The notes under the pieces: model-generated | The model's input: only the letters and a program-made list of their open reading frames with translations | What the model was told of the DNA's origin: nothing | Database searches by the model: none | Assembly: GCF_000188055.2 (NCBI RefSeq) | Contig: NZ_AEUZ02000001.1 | Location: 1,440,001 to 1,504,000, forward strand | Direction: 5' to 3' | Source of the DNA: Streptococcus urinalis 2285-97 | Lineage (GTDB): Bacteria > Bacillota > Bacilli > Lactobacillales > Streptococcaceae | DNA length: 64,000 bases | Shown: one piece after another, positions 8,901 to 19,283 of the stretch | How the letters are laid out: each line of letters starts with the position of its first letter | Position numbering within the stretch: the first letter of the stretch is position 1 | Program-made: the position numbers and the translations under genes

Positions 8901-9677
8901 TCACTCTTTATAAAAAGAGACATCTTTTTTTCTTCTGACAATAATAATAACAATTCCTAGAATAACTAGAAGCAATGATAGCCATTGTGAAACTCTAAGA
9001 CCAACAAACATCAAACTATCTGTTCTCATCCCTTCAATGACAAAACGTCCACAACCATACCAAATGAGATAAAAACAAGTAATTTCCCCATTTCTTAGCA
9101 ATTTTGGTCTATGCCTCAAACTCATTATAATGACAAAACCAAGAACATTCCATAATGATTCATACAAGAAAGTTGGAACCCGGTAGCTACCTTCAATAAA
9201 CATCTGCTTTTTTATAAAACCAGGTAAGTAATTGAGATGGTTGACTACCTTACCATAAGCTTCTTGATTAACAAAGTTACCCCAGCGTCCGATTGCTTGC
9301 GCAATCATGACTCCAGGTGCTGCGATATCTAAGAAGCTAATAGGATTAATAACTTTATAATAACAGTAGACGTATAAAACTATTGCACCTGTAATCAAAC
9401 CACCATATATGGCAATACCACCGTTCCAAATGGCTATAATTTCATTCAAATGCTTTGAATAATAAGACCATTGAAAGACAACATAATAAAGTCTAGCTCC
9501 TATTATTGCAATTGGAAAAGCCATAAGAATAAAATCCAGGACGTCATCTCCTGATATTTTTTTAAGTGGTGCTTCTTTCATTGCTAGATAAACTGCTAAA
9601 ATAAGTCCGGTCATGATACAAATAGCATACCAATGAATCTCAATAGGTCCTAATTTTAATGCTATTGGATCTATCAT
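8901..9677 (-). CDS. lgt: prolipoprotein diacylglyceryl transferase
   Basis: This 258-residue polytopic membrane protein transfers diacylglyceryl from phosphatidylglycerol to the lipobox cysteine of prolipoproteins, such as PstS in this window. The Lgt signature [13 protein letters not shown] (about residues 131-143) is present, as are the HWYAI start region and the [15 protein letters not shown]-terminal motif. Length is normal. Its ATG overlaps the end of hprK by 4 bases, the usual hprK-lgt arrangement in streptococci. Confidence 0.95.
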   Translation of the reverse strand: MIDPIALKLGPIEIHWYAICIMTGLILAVYLAMKEAPLKKISGDDVLDFILMAFPIAIIGARLYYVVFQWSYYSKHLNEIIAIWNGGIAIYGGLITGAIVLYVYCYYKVINPISFLDIAAPGVMIAQAIGRWGNFVNQEAYGKVVNHLNYLPGFIKKQMFIEGSYRVPTFLYESLWNVLGFVIIMSLRHRPKLLRNGEITCFYLIWYGCGRFVIEGMRTDSLMFVGLRVSQWLSLLLVILGIVIIIVRRKKDVSFYKE

Positions 9678-10606
9678 TGGTTCACCTCATTTTTTGAAAT
9701 CAGTTGTGTTAATCGTTCTTCAAAGGTTTTTGTTGCATCAAATCCCATCTGTTTGGCACGATGATTCATGGCTGCTGCTTCAATAACAACAGAAACATTT
9801 CGACCAGTCTTAACAGGAATTCTAACCCTAGGAATATTGACACCCGCAAAATTAATTTCTTCGTTATCATTTCCTAGTCGATCAAATACTTTGCCTGCTT
9901 CAAAATTTTCAAGATAAATAGCTAATTGAACCTGAGTGGAATCTTTTACTGCACTTGCTCCATAAAGACTCATCACATCAATAATACCAACACCACGTAT
10001 CTCAAGTAAATGTCTTAAAATTTCTGCAGGTTCGCCCCAAAGCGTTTCTTCATCTTTGGCAAAAACATCAACTCTGTCATCAGCAACTAAACGATGTCCT
10101 CTTTTAACCAGTTCTAAACCTGTTTCACTTTTACCAATTCCAGAATCACCTTGTATAAGAACACCCATACCATAGATATCCATTAGGACACCATGTACAC
10201 TTGTCCTCTCAGCAAGCGAAGCATCTAAGAAATAGGACATCTCACCTGATAAACGGCTGGTAGAAATGTAACTTCTAAGAATAATAATATTTTCTTCCTT
10301 AGCAGCTTGTAGCATTTCTTCAGGTATATCTAGATTTCGTGAGACAATCATCGCTGGAGTCCCAGCTTTGAACATTTCTTTTAAAACTGAATAGCGGTTA
10401 TGAGAGGTCATTTGAGTTAAGTATGACCATTCTTGCATCCCAACTAACTGAATTCTTTCCGGTGAATAATAATCAAAATACCCAGTCATCTCTAGACCAG
10501 GTCTAGAAATATAAGAGGAAGTGATTTCACGCTTTAACATCTGATCATCGCCAAAAATGACATCTAGTTTTACTTTATCAACTAGTTTTTTTACAGTTAC
10601 AGTCAT
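9674..10606 (-). CDS. hprK: HPr kinase/phosphorylase
   Basis: This 310-residue cytosolic enzyme phosphorylates and dephosphorylates Ser46 of HPr, controlling carbon catabolite repression. The Walker A motif [14 protein letters not shown] is near residue 154. The HprK signature [15 protein letters not shown] (about 203-217) and the C-terminal [20 protein letters not shown] are also seen. AAGGAG precedes the ATG and an extended -10 lies just upstream. It is first in an operon with lgt. Confidence 0.96.
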   Translation of the reverse strand: MTVTVKKLVDKVKLDVIFGDDQMLKREITSSYISRPGLEMTGYFDYYSPERIQLVGMQEWSYLTQMTSHNRYSVLKEMFKAGTPAMIVSRNLDIPEEMLQAAKEENIIILRSYISTSRLSGEMSYFLDASLAERTSVHGVLMDIYGMGVLIQGDSGIGKSETGLELVKRGHRLVADDRVDVFAKDEETLWGEPAEILRHLLEIRGVGIIDVMSLYGASAVKDSTQVQLAIYLENFEAGKVFDRLGNDNEEINFAGVNIPRVRIPVKTGRNVSVVIEAAAMNHRAKQMGFDATKTFEERLTQLISKNEVNQ

Positions 10607-10623
10607 AATTTCTCCTTTGCACT

Positions 10624-10632
10624 ATTATATCA
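10624..10632 (-). promoter_or_regulatory. extended -10 promoter of hprK-lgt
   Basis: On the minus strand TGA-TATAAT lies about 18 bases before the hprK ATG, with the AAGGAG ribosome site in between. No convincing -35 is seen. Confidence 0.5.
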
Positions 10633-10667
10633 CAAGTCCTTTTAGGATACGACGAGAAATACTTAAA

Positions 10668-10692
10668 AAAGAGGCTAATTAACAACCTCTTT
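10668..10692 (-). terminator. terminator downstream of the PspC gene
   Basis: AAAGAGG / CCTCTTT with an 11-base loop and a T-run on the minus strand. It lies about 90 bases after the PspC stop and before the hprK promoter. Confidence 0.65.
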
Positions 10693-10782
10693 GACTCATG
10701 TAAATTCTCTTTAAGATGTCCTGTTATTACTAAAGAGATGAATGATTAGACCATACAAAAATTAGATGTTGTCAGTTTTTGA

Positions 10783-11070
10783 TTACCAAAACCAACCGTC
10801 ATCTTTGTCTTCTTCGTTAATGACCTCAGCGTCTTTTCGACGACGTGGTCCTCTTTGATTTTTATTTTTCTTAGCAATCAAATCCTCTTTGTAAGGGAGA
10901 AAAATAGCTAGAAGAACATATAAAACTACTCCAAAACCTGTCGTTGCATAAATTAAGATAGCTGCTAATACCCTGGATAATGCTAAATCCCATCCATACT
11001 TGTCTGCCAAACCAGCAACGACACCACCTAGAAGTCTATTTTTTCGTTGTTTATAAAGTGTTAGTTCCAT
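10783..11070 (-). CDS. PspC-domain membrane protein
   Basis: This 95-residue protein has the PspC core: RLLGGVVAGLADKYGWDL (residues 11-28), then one membrane helix (about 33-57) and YVLLAIFLPYKE. The tail is highly charged and basic, then acidic (KKNKNQRGPRRRKD to EEDKDDGWFW). PspC-like proteins respond to envelope stress in other bacteria, and the role in streptococci is little known. A TATAAT at plus-strand 11111-11116 is a likely -10, and a terminator follows the gene. Confidence 0.78.
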   Translation of the reverse strand: MELTLYKQRKNRLLGGVVAGLADKYGWDLALSRVLAAILIYATTGFGVVLYVLLAIFLPYKEDLIAKKNKNQRGPRRRKDAEVINEEDKDDGWFW

Positions 11071-11133
11071 TGTCTTTCCTTTCTATGATATTTTCTCATT
11101 CTATACCTTTATTATAATGTAACTTTTTGAAAT

Positions 11134-11159
11134 AAAAATCAGCCTTACGACTGATTTTT
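11134..11159 (-). terminator. terminator of the tex-sprT operon
   Basis: AAAAATCAG / CTGATTTTT with an 8-base loop begins at the sprT stop codon. Confidence 0.75.
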
Positions 11160-11601
11160 AAGATAGCTTTCTTGATTTTAAAATTAGTTTACCACGACAT
11201 TTACCACACACAAATCGCTTAGTATCTAGGCGTCTTTTCCGAAAGTAGATTTGTCCACAGGATTGACAAAAGTACTCTAAATCCTTTTTATGATCATGTA
11301 ATGGTGGGCAAAATCGTAAGCCATCGACTTCTTTAAGTAAGGTCTTGAAATCTTTATCTTTGTGTTTAAAGCCTTTCCCTTGAAAATAAAGATGATAATG
11401 ACACAATTCATGTCGTACAACTTTTCGATAAATCTCTTCAGAATAACGTTCAAATAATAGAGGGTTAAAATCAATGTGACCGTCATGAGGAAAGAAGCGT
11501 CCTCCAGTAGTTTTGAGTCTCTTATTAAAAACAGCTTGATGTTGAAAGACAAGCCCAAAATCTTCAATTGAGACTTTTTTGATATAATCAGTGAGATTCA
11601 T
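11158..11601 (-). CDS. SprT-like zinc metalloprotease-family protein
   Basis: This 147-residue protein has the SprT zinc-binding site [17 protein letters not shown] (HExxH at about 65-69) and a C-terminal zinc-ribbon with two cysteine pairs (CQSCG and CGKC). It belongs to the bacterial SprT/YpjP-like family related to SPRTN proteases; proteolytic activity in bacteria is inferred. Its start overlaps the tex stop by 14 bases, so they form one operon. Confidence 0.82.
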   Translation of the reverse strand: MNLTDYIKKVSIEDFGLVFQHQAVFNKRLKTTGGRFFPHDGHIDFNPLLFERYSEEIYRKVVRHELCHYHLYFQGKGFKHKDKDFKTLLKEVDGLRFCPPLHDHKKDLEYFCQSCGQIYFRKRRLDTKRFVCGKCRGKLILKSRKLS

Positions 11602-13720
11602 TTGGTGCTAATAAAGATAAATTAACCTTGTGTCTATCCAAATCTATTTTTGAAACCCAAACCGTTACTAAATCTCCAACAGAAACAACTTGGCTAGGAT
11701 GATTAACAAAACTATGACTCATTTCAGAGATATGAATCAAACCATCTTCATGGACACCTACATCAACAAAGGCACCAAAATCAACAACATTACGAACAGT
11801 TCCCTCTAGTTTCTGTCCAATCTTTAAATCTTTCAAATCTAAAACATCTTGACGAAGTACTGGTGCTTCAAACTCATCCCGTAAATCTCTACCTGGTTTT
11901 AAAAGATCTTCAATAATATCTTTTAGAGTTTCTATACCAATGTTTAAGACTTCAGCCATGTGATCCAGTTGAATGGATTGTAATTTTAATTTGCCTTCGT
12001 CATCTAACTGATTAATATTTAGGGTAGATAGTAATTGTTTTACAGCTGGATAACTTTCTGGGTGCACACCTGTGTTATCTAAAAAGTTTTTTGCATTAGG
12101 AATTCTCAAGAAACCTGCTGCTTGTTCAAATGCTTTTGCACCTAATCTTGGTACTTTTTTAATTTCAGACCTTGATTTGATTTGACCATTTTCCTCACGG
12201 TATGCAACAATATTTTCAGAAATGGTTTTGTTAAGACCTGAGACATGTGATAGCAATGCAGGACTTGCTGTATTGATATTAACACCAACTTGGTTAACAA
12301 CAGTATCAACAACAAAATCTAAATTGTCACTGAGTTTTTTCTGACTAACATCATGTTGATACTGACCAACTCCAATTGATTTTGGATCAATTTTCACTAA
12401 TTCTGCCAAAGGGTCTTGTAAACGACGTGCAATTGAGATGGCAGAACGTTTTTCAACAGTCAATTCTGGAAATTCATGTCTTGCCAATTCCGATGCTGAA
12501 TAAACAGAAGCACCACTTTCATTAACAATCACATAAGATGTCTCTGGAAAATCTTTTAGAATATCAGCTACAAAAGCTTCGCTCTCACGGCTAGCAGTTC
12601 CGTTACCTATAGCTATTATCTCAATACCATAAGTTTTGATAAGATTAGCGAGTTCCACTTTAGCTGCTGAAATTTTAGATTGGCTTGCTGGTGCAACTGG
12701 ATAGATAACATGTGTTGTTATTAATTTACCAGTTTGATCAATTACAGCTAATTTTGCCCCTGTACGAAAAGCTGGGTCAAATCCTAGAACCATTTTTCCT
12801 TTTAAGGGTGAAACCAATAGTAAATGTCTTAAATTTTCAGAGAATAAAGCAATAGCTCCATCTTCTGCCGTTTCCGTTAGTTCTGTTCTAATGCGGCGTT
12901 CCATAGCAGGTACAACTTTTTTTCTAACAGCTTGAGAAATAACCTCTTCGATATAGGGATTTAGCGTTTTAAAGCGAACGCTGTAAAAACGAATCATTTT
13001 ATCCCAATTATGATCAAAAGAAACCTTTAGAACACCTAATTTTTCACCTCTATTCAAAGCTAAAGTTCGATAACCTTGCATTTTAGAAACTTTATCTGAA
13101 AAGTCATAATAAATTTGAAAGACTTGTTTTTCATCTAAAGTCTGGTCTTTTAAAGTTGAAGTAATATAACTATACTGCCAGATTTCATTATAAGTCCATG
13201 ACCGCAATTTGGTGTCTTCTGACATAGCTTCAACCAAGATATCAACAGCTCCAGACAATGCCTCTTTAGGTGTTTTAAATTGCTCATTTGTATACTGTTC
13301 AGCTTCTTTTTCAAGATTAGCAGCATTTTGCAAAATAAGTCTTGCCAATGGGAATAAACCAGCTTCTCTAGCAATAGTAGCCTTTGTTCTTCTTTTTTCT
13401 TTATAAGGAAGATACAGTTCTTCAACTTCCGCAAGTTTTTCAGCCTTTTGAATCGCTTTTTCAAGCTCTGGACTGAGTTTTCCTTGTTCTCTAATTTTAT
13501 TTATAACTGTTTCTTTACGGTCACTTAAAGTAGTAAGTGACTTATCTAAGTCAATTATTGATTTAATCTCAACTTCATCCAAATTACCAGTTGCTTCCTT
13601 ACGATATCTTGCAATAAAAGGGATGGTATTTCCTTCTGAAGTCAGTGATAAAACGTGATCAATTTGTTTTTCAGAAATGCCTAATTCTAAGGCTATTTGT
13701 TTCGTATTTTGATTTTCCAT
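11588..13720 (-). CDS. tex: Tex RNA-binding transcription accessory protein
   Basis: This 710-residue protein has all Tex regions: N-terminal HTH and helical part (about 1-190), YqgF-like RNase H fold ([18 protein letters not shown], about 317-334), the HhH pair ([19 protein letters not shown], about 483), and a C-terminal S1 domain ([22 protein letters not shown], about 640-661). Tex is a cytosolic nucleic-acid-binding protein linked to transcription, rRNA maturation and stress survival. Normal length, with the start at ATG 13720. Confidence 0.95.
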   Translation of the reverse strand: MENQNTKQIALELGISEKQIDHVLSLTSEGNTIPFIARYRKEATGNLDEVEIKSIIDLDKSLTTLSDRKETVINKIREQGKLSPELEKAIQKAEKLAEVEELYLPYKEKRRTKATIAREAGLFPLARLILQNAANLEKEAEQYTNEQFKTPKEALSGAVDILVEAMSEDTKLRSWTYNEIWQYSYITSTLKDQTLDEKQVFQIYYDFSDKVSKMQGYRTLALNRGEKLGVLKVSFDHNWDKMIRFYSVRFKTLNPYIEEVISQAVRKKVVPAMERRIRTELTETAEDGAIALFSENLRHLLLVSPLKGKMVLGFDPAFRTGAKLAVIDQTGKLITTHVIYPVAPASQSKISAAKVELANLIKTYGIEIIAIGNGTASRESEAFVADILKDFPETSYVIVNESGASVYSASELARHEFPELTVEKRSAISIARRLQDPLAELVKIDPKSIGVGQYQHDVSQKKLSDNLDFVVDTVVNQVGVNINTASPALLSHVSGLNKTISENIVAYREENGQIKSRSEIKKVPRLGAKAFEQAAGFLRIPNAKNFLDNTGVHPESYPAVKQLLSTLNINQLDDEGKLKLQSIQLDHMAEVLNIGIETLKDIIEDLLKPGRDLRDEFEAPVLRQDVLDLKDLKIGQKLEGTVRNVVDFGAFVDVGVHEDGLIHISEMSHSFVNHPSQVVSVGDLVTVWVSKIDLDRHKVNLSLLAPNESH

Positions 13721-13773
13721 AATACTACTATTATATCACAAAGTAGCCTTTTTTCTGTTTTCAATCCAAATAA

Positions 13774-13800
13774 AAAATTATCACGGTGTGTGATAATTTT
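13774..13800 (-). terminator. terminator of the pst-phoU operon
   Basis: AAAATTATCAC / GTGATAATTTT around a 5-base loop (13785-13789), directly at the phoU stop. Confidence 0.8.
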
Positions 13801-14453
13801 TAATTCAGTTCAGTTATTTCACCAGTTTCTAAGTAAACAAGACGTTCGCAAATATTTGAAATATAATCACTATAACGTTCAATGTGTTTTAAGATTGAAA
13901 TGTATTCTGTCCCATTTCTAATTGAAGTTTCTTGAATTTTCATCTGAGTAAGTATGGTTTTTGAAAGTTGCAGATACGCTTCATCGATAATTTGGTCTTC
14001 TTTTGCCAAATTTTTTGCTTTTTCAGCATCATTTTCACTAAAAATATGAAGCATATCATGATGCATCTCTAAAACTGTTTTACCTAATGTATGAATTTCT
14101 TCTTCAATTTCAGGGAGCACATTATCTTCTTTCAACTTTAGAATTGATCTGGCAACACCTGCCATATGATCACCCATTCTTTCTAAATCAGAACAAGCTG
14201 TCATAACTGTAATCACAAATCGTAAGTCACTTACTTGAGGCTGTTGTAACGCTAATAACCGAGCACATGCCATTTCAATTGTGATTTGGTAGTTATTAAT
14301 TACTTTATCTTGATCAATAACATTTTGAGCTAATACATAATCTTTAGCTGCTAAGGCAATCATCGTTTTAGAAGCACTTTCTAAAACATCTTGTCCCATC
14401 TCTAAAAATTGATTTTCTAAGGTTTGTAATTCACGGTCAAACTGTTTTCTCAT
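13800..14453 (-). CDS. phoU: phosphate signalling/transport regulator PhoU
   Basis: This 217-residue all-helical protein has two PhoU repeats; the metal-binding-type motifs are TACSDLERMGDH (about 97-108) and KHIERYSDYISNICE (near 195). PhoU links Pst transporter activity to the phosphate two-component system. The start at 14453 is chosen (AGAGAGG upstream) over a 35-residue longer reading that overlaps pstB. It is last in pstSCAB-phoU. Confidence 0.93.
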   Translation of the reverse strand: MRKQFDRELQTLENQFLEMGQDVLESASKTMIALAAKDYVLAQNVIDQDKVINNYQITIEMACARLLALQQPQVSDLRFVITVMTACSDLERMGDHMAGVARSILKLKEDNVLPEIEEEIHTLGKTVLEMHHDMLHIFSENDAEKAKNLAKEDQIIDEAYLQLSKTILTQMKIQETSIRNGTEYISILKHIERYSDYISNICERLVYLETGEITELN

Positions 14454-14466
14454 CTTGATAACCTCT

Positions 14467-15219
14467 CTAGCCAAATCGACCTGAAATATAATCTTCTGTA
14501 CGTTTATCTTTAGGATTTGTGAAAATATCAAGTGTATTTCCAAACTCACAAATTTCACCTGTTAAGAAAAATGCTGTCTTATCAGAAATACGGGATGCTT
14601 GTTGCATGTTATGGGTTACAATGATAATCGTATACTCTTTTTTCAAATTTTGAACCAAATCTTCAATTTTTAAAGTGGAGATTGGGTCTAAAGCTGAAGT
14701 TGGTTCATCCATTAATAAAATATCTGGCTCAACAGCTAATGCACGTGCAATACAAATACGTTGTTGTTGACCACCTGATAAAGACATTGCATTCTTTTTA
14801 AGATTATCTTTTACTTCGTCCCAAATAGCTGCACCACGAAGACTTTTTTCAACTAAAGCATCTAAGGTCTTTTTATCTTTGATCCCATGTGTTCTTGGAC
14901 CATAGGCAACATTATCATAGATTGACATTGCAAAAGGATTCGGTTGTTGAAATACCATTCCTACACGTTTTCGTAACTGATTTAAGTTCATATCTTTTTT
15001 ATAAATATTTTTACCATCTAATATGATTTCTCCCTCGATACGACAACCAGGAATTAAGTCATTCATACGGTTCAATGTTTTTAAGAAAGTTGATTTTCCA
15101 CATCCAGAAGGTCCAATTAAAGCTGTGATTTCACCTTGTGGCAAATCAATTGAAACATCTTTTAGAGCTTGAAAATCACCATAATAAAGATCTAAATTTT
15201 TTACTGAAAAAGTTCCCAT
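14467..15219 (-). CDS. pstB: phosphate ABC transporter ATP-binding protein
   Basis: This 250-residue ABC ATPase has Walker [10 protein letters not shown] (about 36-44), signature [15 protein letters not shown] (about 146-160), Walker [14 protein letters not shown] and the H-loop VTHNMQQA. It powers high-affinity phosphate uptake with PstA, PstC and lipoprotein PstS. It starts 3 bases after pstA. Some streptococci carry two pstB copies; only one is seen here. Confidence 0.97.
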   Translation of the reverse strand: MGTFSVKNLDLYYGDFQALKDVSIDLPQGEITALIGPSGCGKSTFLKTLNRMNDLIPGCRIEGEIILDGKNIYKKDMNLNQLRKRVGMVFQQPNPFAMSIYDNVAYGPRTHGIKDKKTLDALVEKSLRGAAIWDEVKDNLKKNAMSLSGGQQQRICIARALAVEPDILLMDEPTSALDPISTLKIEDLVQNLKKEYTIIIVTHNMQQASRISDKTAFFLTGEICEFGNTLDIFTNPKDKRTEDYISGRFG

Positions 15220-15222
15220 TTG

Positions 15223-16038
15223 TTAGGCATCTCCTTTCACAAGACGTCGTGATAATAGGCTTGAAATTGAGTTAATAATTAATACTGTAATAATCAGTAC
15301 AACTCCAGTTGCATAAGCTTCATTGACATGTAATCCTTCACTAGAAAGCATATACATATGAAGAGCTAAAGAACGACCAGAAGACAATAGACTAGTTGGT
15401 GTATTTGTCGATGTTCCCAAAGTATACATTAAAGCGGCAGTTTCACCGACAATACGTCCAATTGCTAAAATAACCCCTGATAAAATACCAGGCATTGCAA
15501 CAGGAAGCACTATTCTAAACACAGTTCTTAATTTTCCTGCTCCCAGACCAAAACTAGCTTGTCTCATACTATCACTGACAGACAATAAAGATTCTTCAGT
15601 TGACCTAATAATAACTGGTAATACCATAATGACTGATGTCAAAATTCCTGATAATAAGGAATATTGGAATTTCAAAAAGATGACAAAGAATAACATGCCA
15701 AACAAACCAAATACAATTGAAGGAATTCCTGATAGCGTATCTGAAGCGATTCGGATTACTTTTACCCACCAAGAGCCTTTCTTAGCATATTCAACTAAGT
15801 AAAAACCTGCAAAAATACCAATTGGCAATGCAATTAATAGTGATCCAAAAACCAATACAACGGTTACTAAGATTGAAGGCATTAAAGAGACATTTTCACT
15901 AGTATAGTGCATTGAGAATAAGGATGGTGTTAAATGTGGTAATCCTTGTATTAAAATAAAACCAATAATTAAAAACAATGATCCAAATGTTATCAAGGAA
16001 AATAAATAAACAAGTGTTTTTAAAATATATTTACTCAT
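15223..16038 (-). CDS. pstA: phosphate ABC transporter permease PstA
   Basis: A 271-residue polytopic membrane protein with six predicted helices and the binding-protein-dependent transport motif (RQASFGLGAGKLRTVFRIVLP, about 162-182) that contacts PstB. The IVGETAALMYTLG segment is typical of PstA. It overlaps pstC by 8 bases, implying coupled translation. Confidence 0.94.
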   Translation of the reverse strand: MSKYILKTLVYLFSLITFGSLFLIIGFILIQGLPHLTPSLFSMHYTSENVSLMPSILVTVVLVFGSLLIALPIGIFAGFYLVEYAKKGSWWVKVIRIASDTLSGIPSIVFGLFGMLFFVIFLKFQYSLLSGILTSVIMVLPVIIRSTEESLLSVSDSMRQASFGLGAGKLRTVFRIVLPVAMPGILSGVILAIGRIVGETAALMYTLGTSTNTPTSLLSSGRSLALHMYMLSSEGLHVNEAYATGVVLIITVLIINSISSLLSRRLVKGDA

Positions 16039-16894
16039 GTGTTGATTTTCCTTTCAAATATGCAAAACAAGCGTTAATCAGCAAGATAAAGACAAATAAT
16101 ACTGCTGAAGTTGCAATCAGTGCTTCTCGGTGTTCTCCAGAAGCATAAGCCATTTCGAGAACGATATTAGTCGTCATTGTTCTCGTACCCTCGAAAAGTC
16201 CTGTTGGGATTACTGGTTGATTACCAGCGACTAAAATAACAGCCATCGTTTCACCAATTGCACGACCAATACCTAAAATCACAGCTGACAAAATACCAGA
16301 TTTGGCAGCAGGTAAGATGACTCTAAAGATACTTCGTTCATGACTAGCTCCAAGTGCCAAACTTCCAGAATAATAGGAAGTTGGAACTGTTCTTATAGCT
16401 GATTCCGATAAACTGATAATGGTTGGTAAGATCATAATACCAAGTAAAATGGATGCTGTTAAAATCGACATCCCATTACCAGAAAAAGTTCTAATCCATG
16501 GAACTAATAATTCAAGTCCAAAAAAGCCATAGACAATAGAAGGAATAGCTGCCATTAAGTTAACAGCTGACTTTAAAAAGCCATAAAGTGGTTTTGGACA
16601 ATAATAAATCATGAAGACTGACGTAAATATACCTGTTGGCACTCCTATAATAACAGCTCCAAGTGTAATGATTAAGGAGCCTAATATCATTGGTAGAATA
16701 CCATAACTTGCAGGACTATTTGAAGGTGACCATTCTGTTCCAAAAAGGAACTTACTGATTCCATATTTTCCAATAAATGGTAACCCATTTGTGAAAATAA
16801 AAATACAAATTAGGAGAATGGCAACAATTGACATTGCTGCACTGAGGAAAAAGATCACTTTAAACAAATCTTCTTTAAAATCTTGTTTATTCAC
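16031..16894 (-). CDS. pstC: phosphate ABC transporter permease PstC
   Basis: A 287-residue permease with six to seven hydrophobic helices, the EAA-type motif SLALGASHERSIFRVILPAA (about 178-197) and GRAIGETMAVILVAGN, characteristic of PstC. It partners PstA in the membrane channel. It is separated from pstS by a 60-base gap carrying a hairpin. Confidence 0.94.
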   Translation of the reverse strand: MNKQDFKEDLFKVIFFLSAAMSIVAILLICIFIFTNGLPFIGKYGISKFLFGTEWSPSNSPASYGILPMILGSLIITLGAVIIGVPTGIFTSVFMIYYCPKPLYGFLKSAVNLMAAIPSIVYGFFGLELLVPWIRTFSGNGMSILTASILLGIMILPTIISLSESAIRTVPTSYYSGSLALGASHERSIFRVILPAAKSGILSAVILGIGRAIGETMAVILVAGNQPVIPTGLFEGTRTMTTNIVLEMAYASGEHREALIATSAVLFVFILLINACFAYLKGKSTHE

Positions 16895-16922
16895 TAGCTA
16901 TCCTTTCTAAATTTAAAATTAA

Positions 16923-16939
16923 GGGAGACATTGTCTCCC
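16923..16939 (-). terminator. intercistronic hairpin between pstS and pstC
   Basis: GGGAGACA / TGTCTCCC forms a strong hairpin without a long T-run. By analogy with other binding-protein operons it may stabilise pstS mRNA or partly terminate, so that pstS is made in excess of the permease. The function is inference. Confidence 0.6.
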
Positions 16940-16955
16940 CTAACTCTATGGATTA

Positions 16956-17837
16956 TTATTTAACTTTATCCCAAGTTGTTACTTTTCCTGTAAAGACATT
17001 TGTAATTTGTTTCATTTTGATTTCGCTCAATTTGTTATCAGTATTTACAACTACTGCGATACCATCATTTGCAATTGCATCATCTTTAAGTTCTTTGCTT
17101 TCTTCTGGCGTTAATTCACGAGAAACCATACCGATGTCAGCAGATTTTTCTTTAGCTGCTGTGATACCTGCTGATGAACCATTTGAAGTGATATCAATAG
17201 TAACATCTGGGTTTAATTTTTTGTATGCTTCAGCTAATTTTTCCATCAATGGAGAAACTGATGTTGAACCAACTAGAGAAATTTTTCCTGAAAGTTTTTG
17301 AGAAGTATAATCGGTTGCTTTTGTTTTTGATTGGATGTATTTGTTATCTGTAACAACTTTTTGACCTTCTGTTGAATGAATGTAACTAACAAAGTCTTTA
17401 GCTACTCCAGATAAGCTTCCATCTTTATAAACTAAGTTAAATGGACGTTGTAATGGGTAATCGCCATCAAGAACTGTTTCTTCACTAGCTTTAACACCGT
17501 CAACTTTAAGTGCTTTAACATGATTATTTAATGAACCAAGTGAAATATAACCAATTGCTGATTTATCACCAGATACTGCTGATATAACACCTTCTGTGCT
17601 ATTTTGAATAACTGCTGATTTTGATGTATTGTCAACTTCTTTATCGCCATCTTTTTTAAGTATGCCAGTGATTTCTGTAAAAGCACCACGAGTACCAGAA
17701 CCGTCTTCACGTGAAACAACAACAATTTTGCTATTTGAAGATGATGATGAATTTGAACCATCATTGTTGCCACATGCTGCAAGTGTGATACCTGCTAAAC
17801 CTAAAACTGCGAAATTAAGAAATTTTTTCATTTTCAT
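16956..17837 (-). CDS. pstS: phosphate-binding lipoprotein PstS
   Basis: This 293-residue lipoprotein has a signal peptide with lipobox TLAAC (Cys about 22) and then a Ser-rich linker. Two PBP lobes carry phosphate-contact motifs: SREDGSGTRGAF (about 42-53) and a second GSTSVSPLM (about 190-198). It captures inorganic phosphate outside the membrane and hands it to PstCA. It is the first gene of pstSCAB-phoU and lies behind PHO-box-like repeats, just after pnpRS. Confidence 0.95.
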   Translation of the reverse strand: MKMKKFLNFAVLGLAGITLAACGNNDGSNSSSSSNSKIVVVSREDGSGTRGAFTEITGILKKDGDKEVDNTSKSAVIQNSTEGVISAVSGDKSAIGYISLGSLNNHVKALKVDGVKASEETVLDGDYPLQRPFNLVYKDGSLSGVAKDFVSYIHSTEGQKVVTDNKYIQSKTKATDYTSQKLSGKISLVGSTSVSPLMEKLAEAYKKLNPDVTIDITSNGSSAGITAAKEKSADIGMVSRELTPEESKELKDDAIANDGIAVVVNTDNKLSEIKMKQITNVFTGKVTTWDKVK

Positions 17838-17863
17838 TTTCGATAACCTCTTTATTTTTTGTA

Positions 17864-17923
17864 ACTATAGTTTATCAAGTCTTTGTAAAGGTTATTTATG
17901 GATTTTTGTAAAGATTGTGTAAA
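17864..17923 (-). promoter_or_regulatory. PHO-box-like repeats and -10 upstream of pstS
   Basis: On the minus strand three TTTACA hexamers occur (plus-strand TGTAAA at 17884-17889, 17907-17912, 17918-17923). Two are spaced 11 bp apart and the third 23 bp away. A TATAGT -10 lies at 17864-17869, with the nearest box in the -35 position. Direct repeats of TTNACA at 11-bp pitch are the known recognition pattern of PhoP-type regulators in Gram-positives. PnpR, encoded immediately upstream, is the obvious candidate. Confidence 0.6.
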
Positions 17924-17942
17924 GAAATAAAAAATGAAGCAT

Positions 17943-19280
17943 TTACATAGTAACTGCTTCATTTTTTTCTTTAAACTGCAATGGTAATTGTAGTGTGAAT
18001 CGTGTTCCAACACCTAATTGGCTTGATACTTTTATTTTACCACCTAATGCTTGTGTTAATTCTTTAACTATTGATAAACCAAGTCCTGTACCACCAGACT
18101 GCCTACTTCTGCCTTTATTAACTCTATAAAAGCGTTCAAAAATTCTATCTAGCTGATAGTCACTCATGCCTATTCCTGTATCTGTAACACTAATCTCAGC
18201 AAAAGATTCAAATGTTTCAATCCCGACAGTAACACTACCACCGTGCTCAGTATACCTGATAGCATTTGTCAACAAGTTAGTAACAATTTGAGAAAGCATA
18301 AATTCATCGGTTTCGATCATACATTCATCTTTCATATCATATAAAAGAGTAATATCTTTTTCTAAAAATTGGTTGCTTAACCCATTAGCCAATGACTTAA
18401 TGTAGTGATTTAAAGCCATTGATTCGATATTAGGTTTTAAATTATCTAATTTTGATAACGTTAACATGTGATCAACGATATGTTCTAATCGGATACTTTC
18501 CTGATGAATGATTTGAAGAAATTGTTTTTGCAACTCAACTTCTTCAGATGACATGTCTAAAATTGTCTCAGAAAAACCTTTAATAGATGTCACAGGTGTT
18601 CTCAATTCATGAGATGCATTGGCCACGAAATCTAAATTTTGTCTTTCGTAAGTTCTAATTGGCGTCATATCATAAAGCAGTACCATCACTTGTGTTACTT
18701 TATGTTCTATATCAAAAATAGGTACAACTGTTACATCAAGAATTAAATCTCCATCAAAATGGCCAACTAATTCTTTTCTTTGAGCTTGTTTTTGTGTAAA
18801 ACCAGCACTGATCATAGCTCTTAAATCAGATCTTTCTAAATCTGTGACGTAAGCAATCTTATTTTGAGGTCTATTAGGAAAGAAAGATTGAAAAGATTTA
18901 CTAAGAAAATTGAGATGCCCATCCGAAGAAAATACGGCTAATCCCATGGGAGAATTTTCTAATAAAGCTTCTAAGTCTTCTTCTACTAAGCCAGATTTTT
19001 CCGTAATAACCTCACTGTTTTGGCTGATCGTAAGAAGTTTTTTACCAAGTTTTTGGATGTCTTTAAATTGACTTGTGTAAGCACCACTATAGTTTTCTTG
19101 GACTAACCGAAAATCAAGGTACCACTTAACTATTTTTCGACAATAATGAAAACTTATCAGAAAAATAATAATGAGATAAGCCATCAAGTATTTTTCAAAG
19201 TCTGGTTTTATATAAATAAAAATAATCCCTAAAATTCCCAAAAAATCAATTGTTATTAATTGAAAGAGGTATTTTTTCAT
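17943..19280 (-). CDS. pnpS: phosphate-responsive sensor histidine kinase (PnpS/PhoR)
   Basis: This 445-residue kinase has N-terminal membrane helices (about 1-45), a PAS domain (about 110-215), a HisKA domain with phospho-acceptor H in NASHELRTPVTSIKG (about 222-236), and an HATPase domain (N box LLTNAIRYTE, G boxes DTGIGM and GGTGLGLSI). It partners the response regulator 3 bases upstream. Placement directly before pstS matches pneumococcal pnpRS-pst. Confidence 0.9.
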   Translation of the reverse strand: MKKYLFQLITIDFLGILGIIFIYIKPDFEKYLMAYLIIIFLISFHYCRKIVKWYLDFRLVQENYSGAYTSQFKDIQKLGKKLLTISQNSEVITEKSGLVEEDLEALLENSPMGLAVFSSDGHLNFLSKSFQSFFPNRPQNKIAYVTDLERSDLRAMISAGFTQKQAQRKELVGHFDGDLILDVTVVPIFDIEHKVTQVMVLLYDMTPIRTYERQNLDFVANASHELRTPVTSIKGFSETILDMSSEEVELQKQFLQIIHQESIRLEHIVDHMLTLSKLDNLKPNIESMALNHYIKSLANGLSNQFLEKDITLLYDMKDECMIETDEFMLSQIVTNLLTNAIRYTEHGGSVTVGIETFESFAEISVTDTGIGMSDYQLDRIFERFYRVNKGRSRQSGGTGLGLSIVKELTQALGGKIKVSSQLGVGTRFTLQLPLQFKEKNEAVTM

Positions 19281-19283
19281 TGA

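Noticed and set aside
11277..11567. Alternative minus-strand frame inside sprT
   Set aside because: It lies in another frame of a gene with a clear HExxH motif and zinc-ribbon.
13800..14558. PhoU with a 35-residue N-terminal extension
   Set aside because: The extension overlaps pstB and has no ribosome site; ATG 14453 gives the normal family length.
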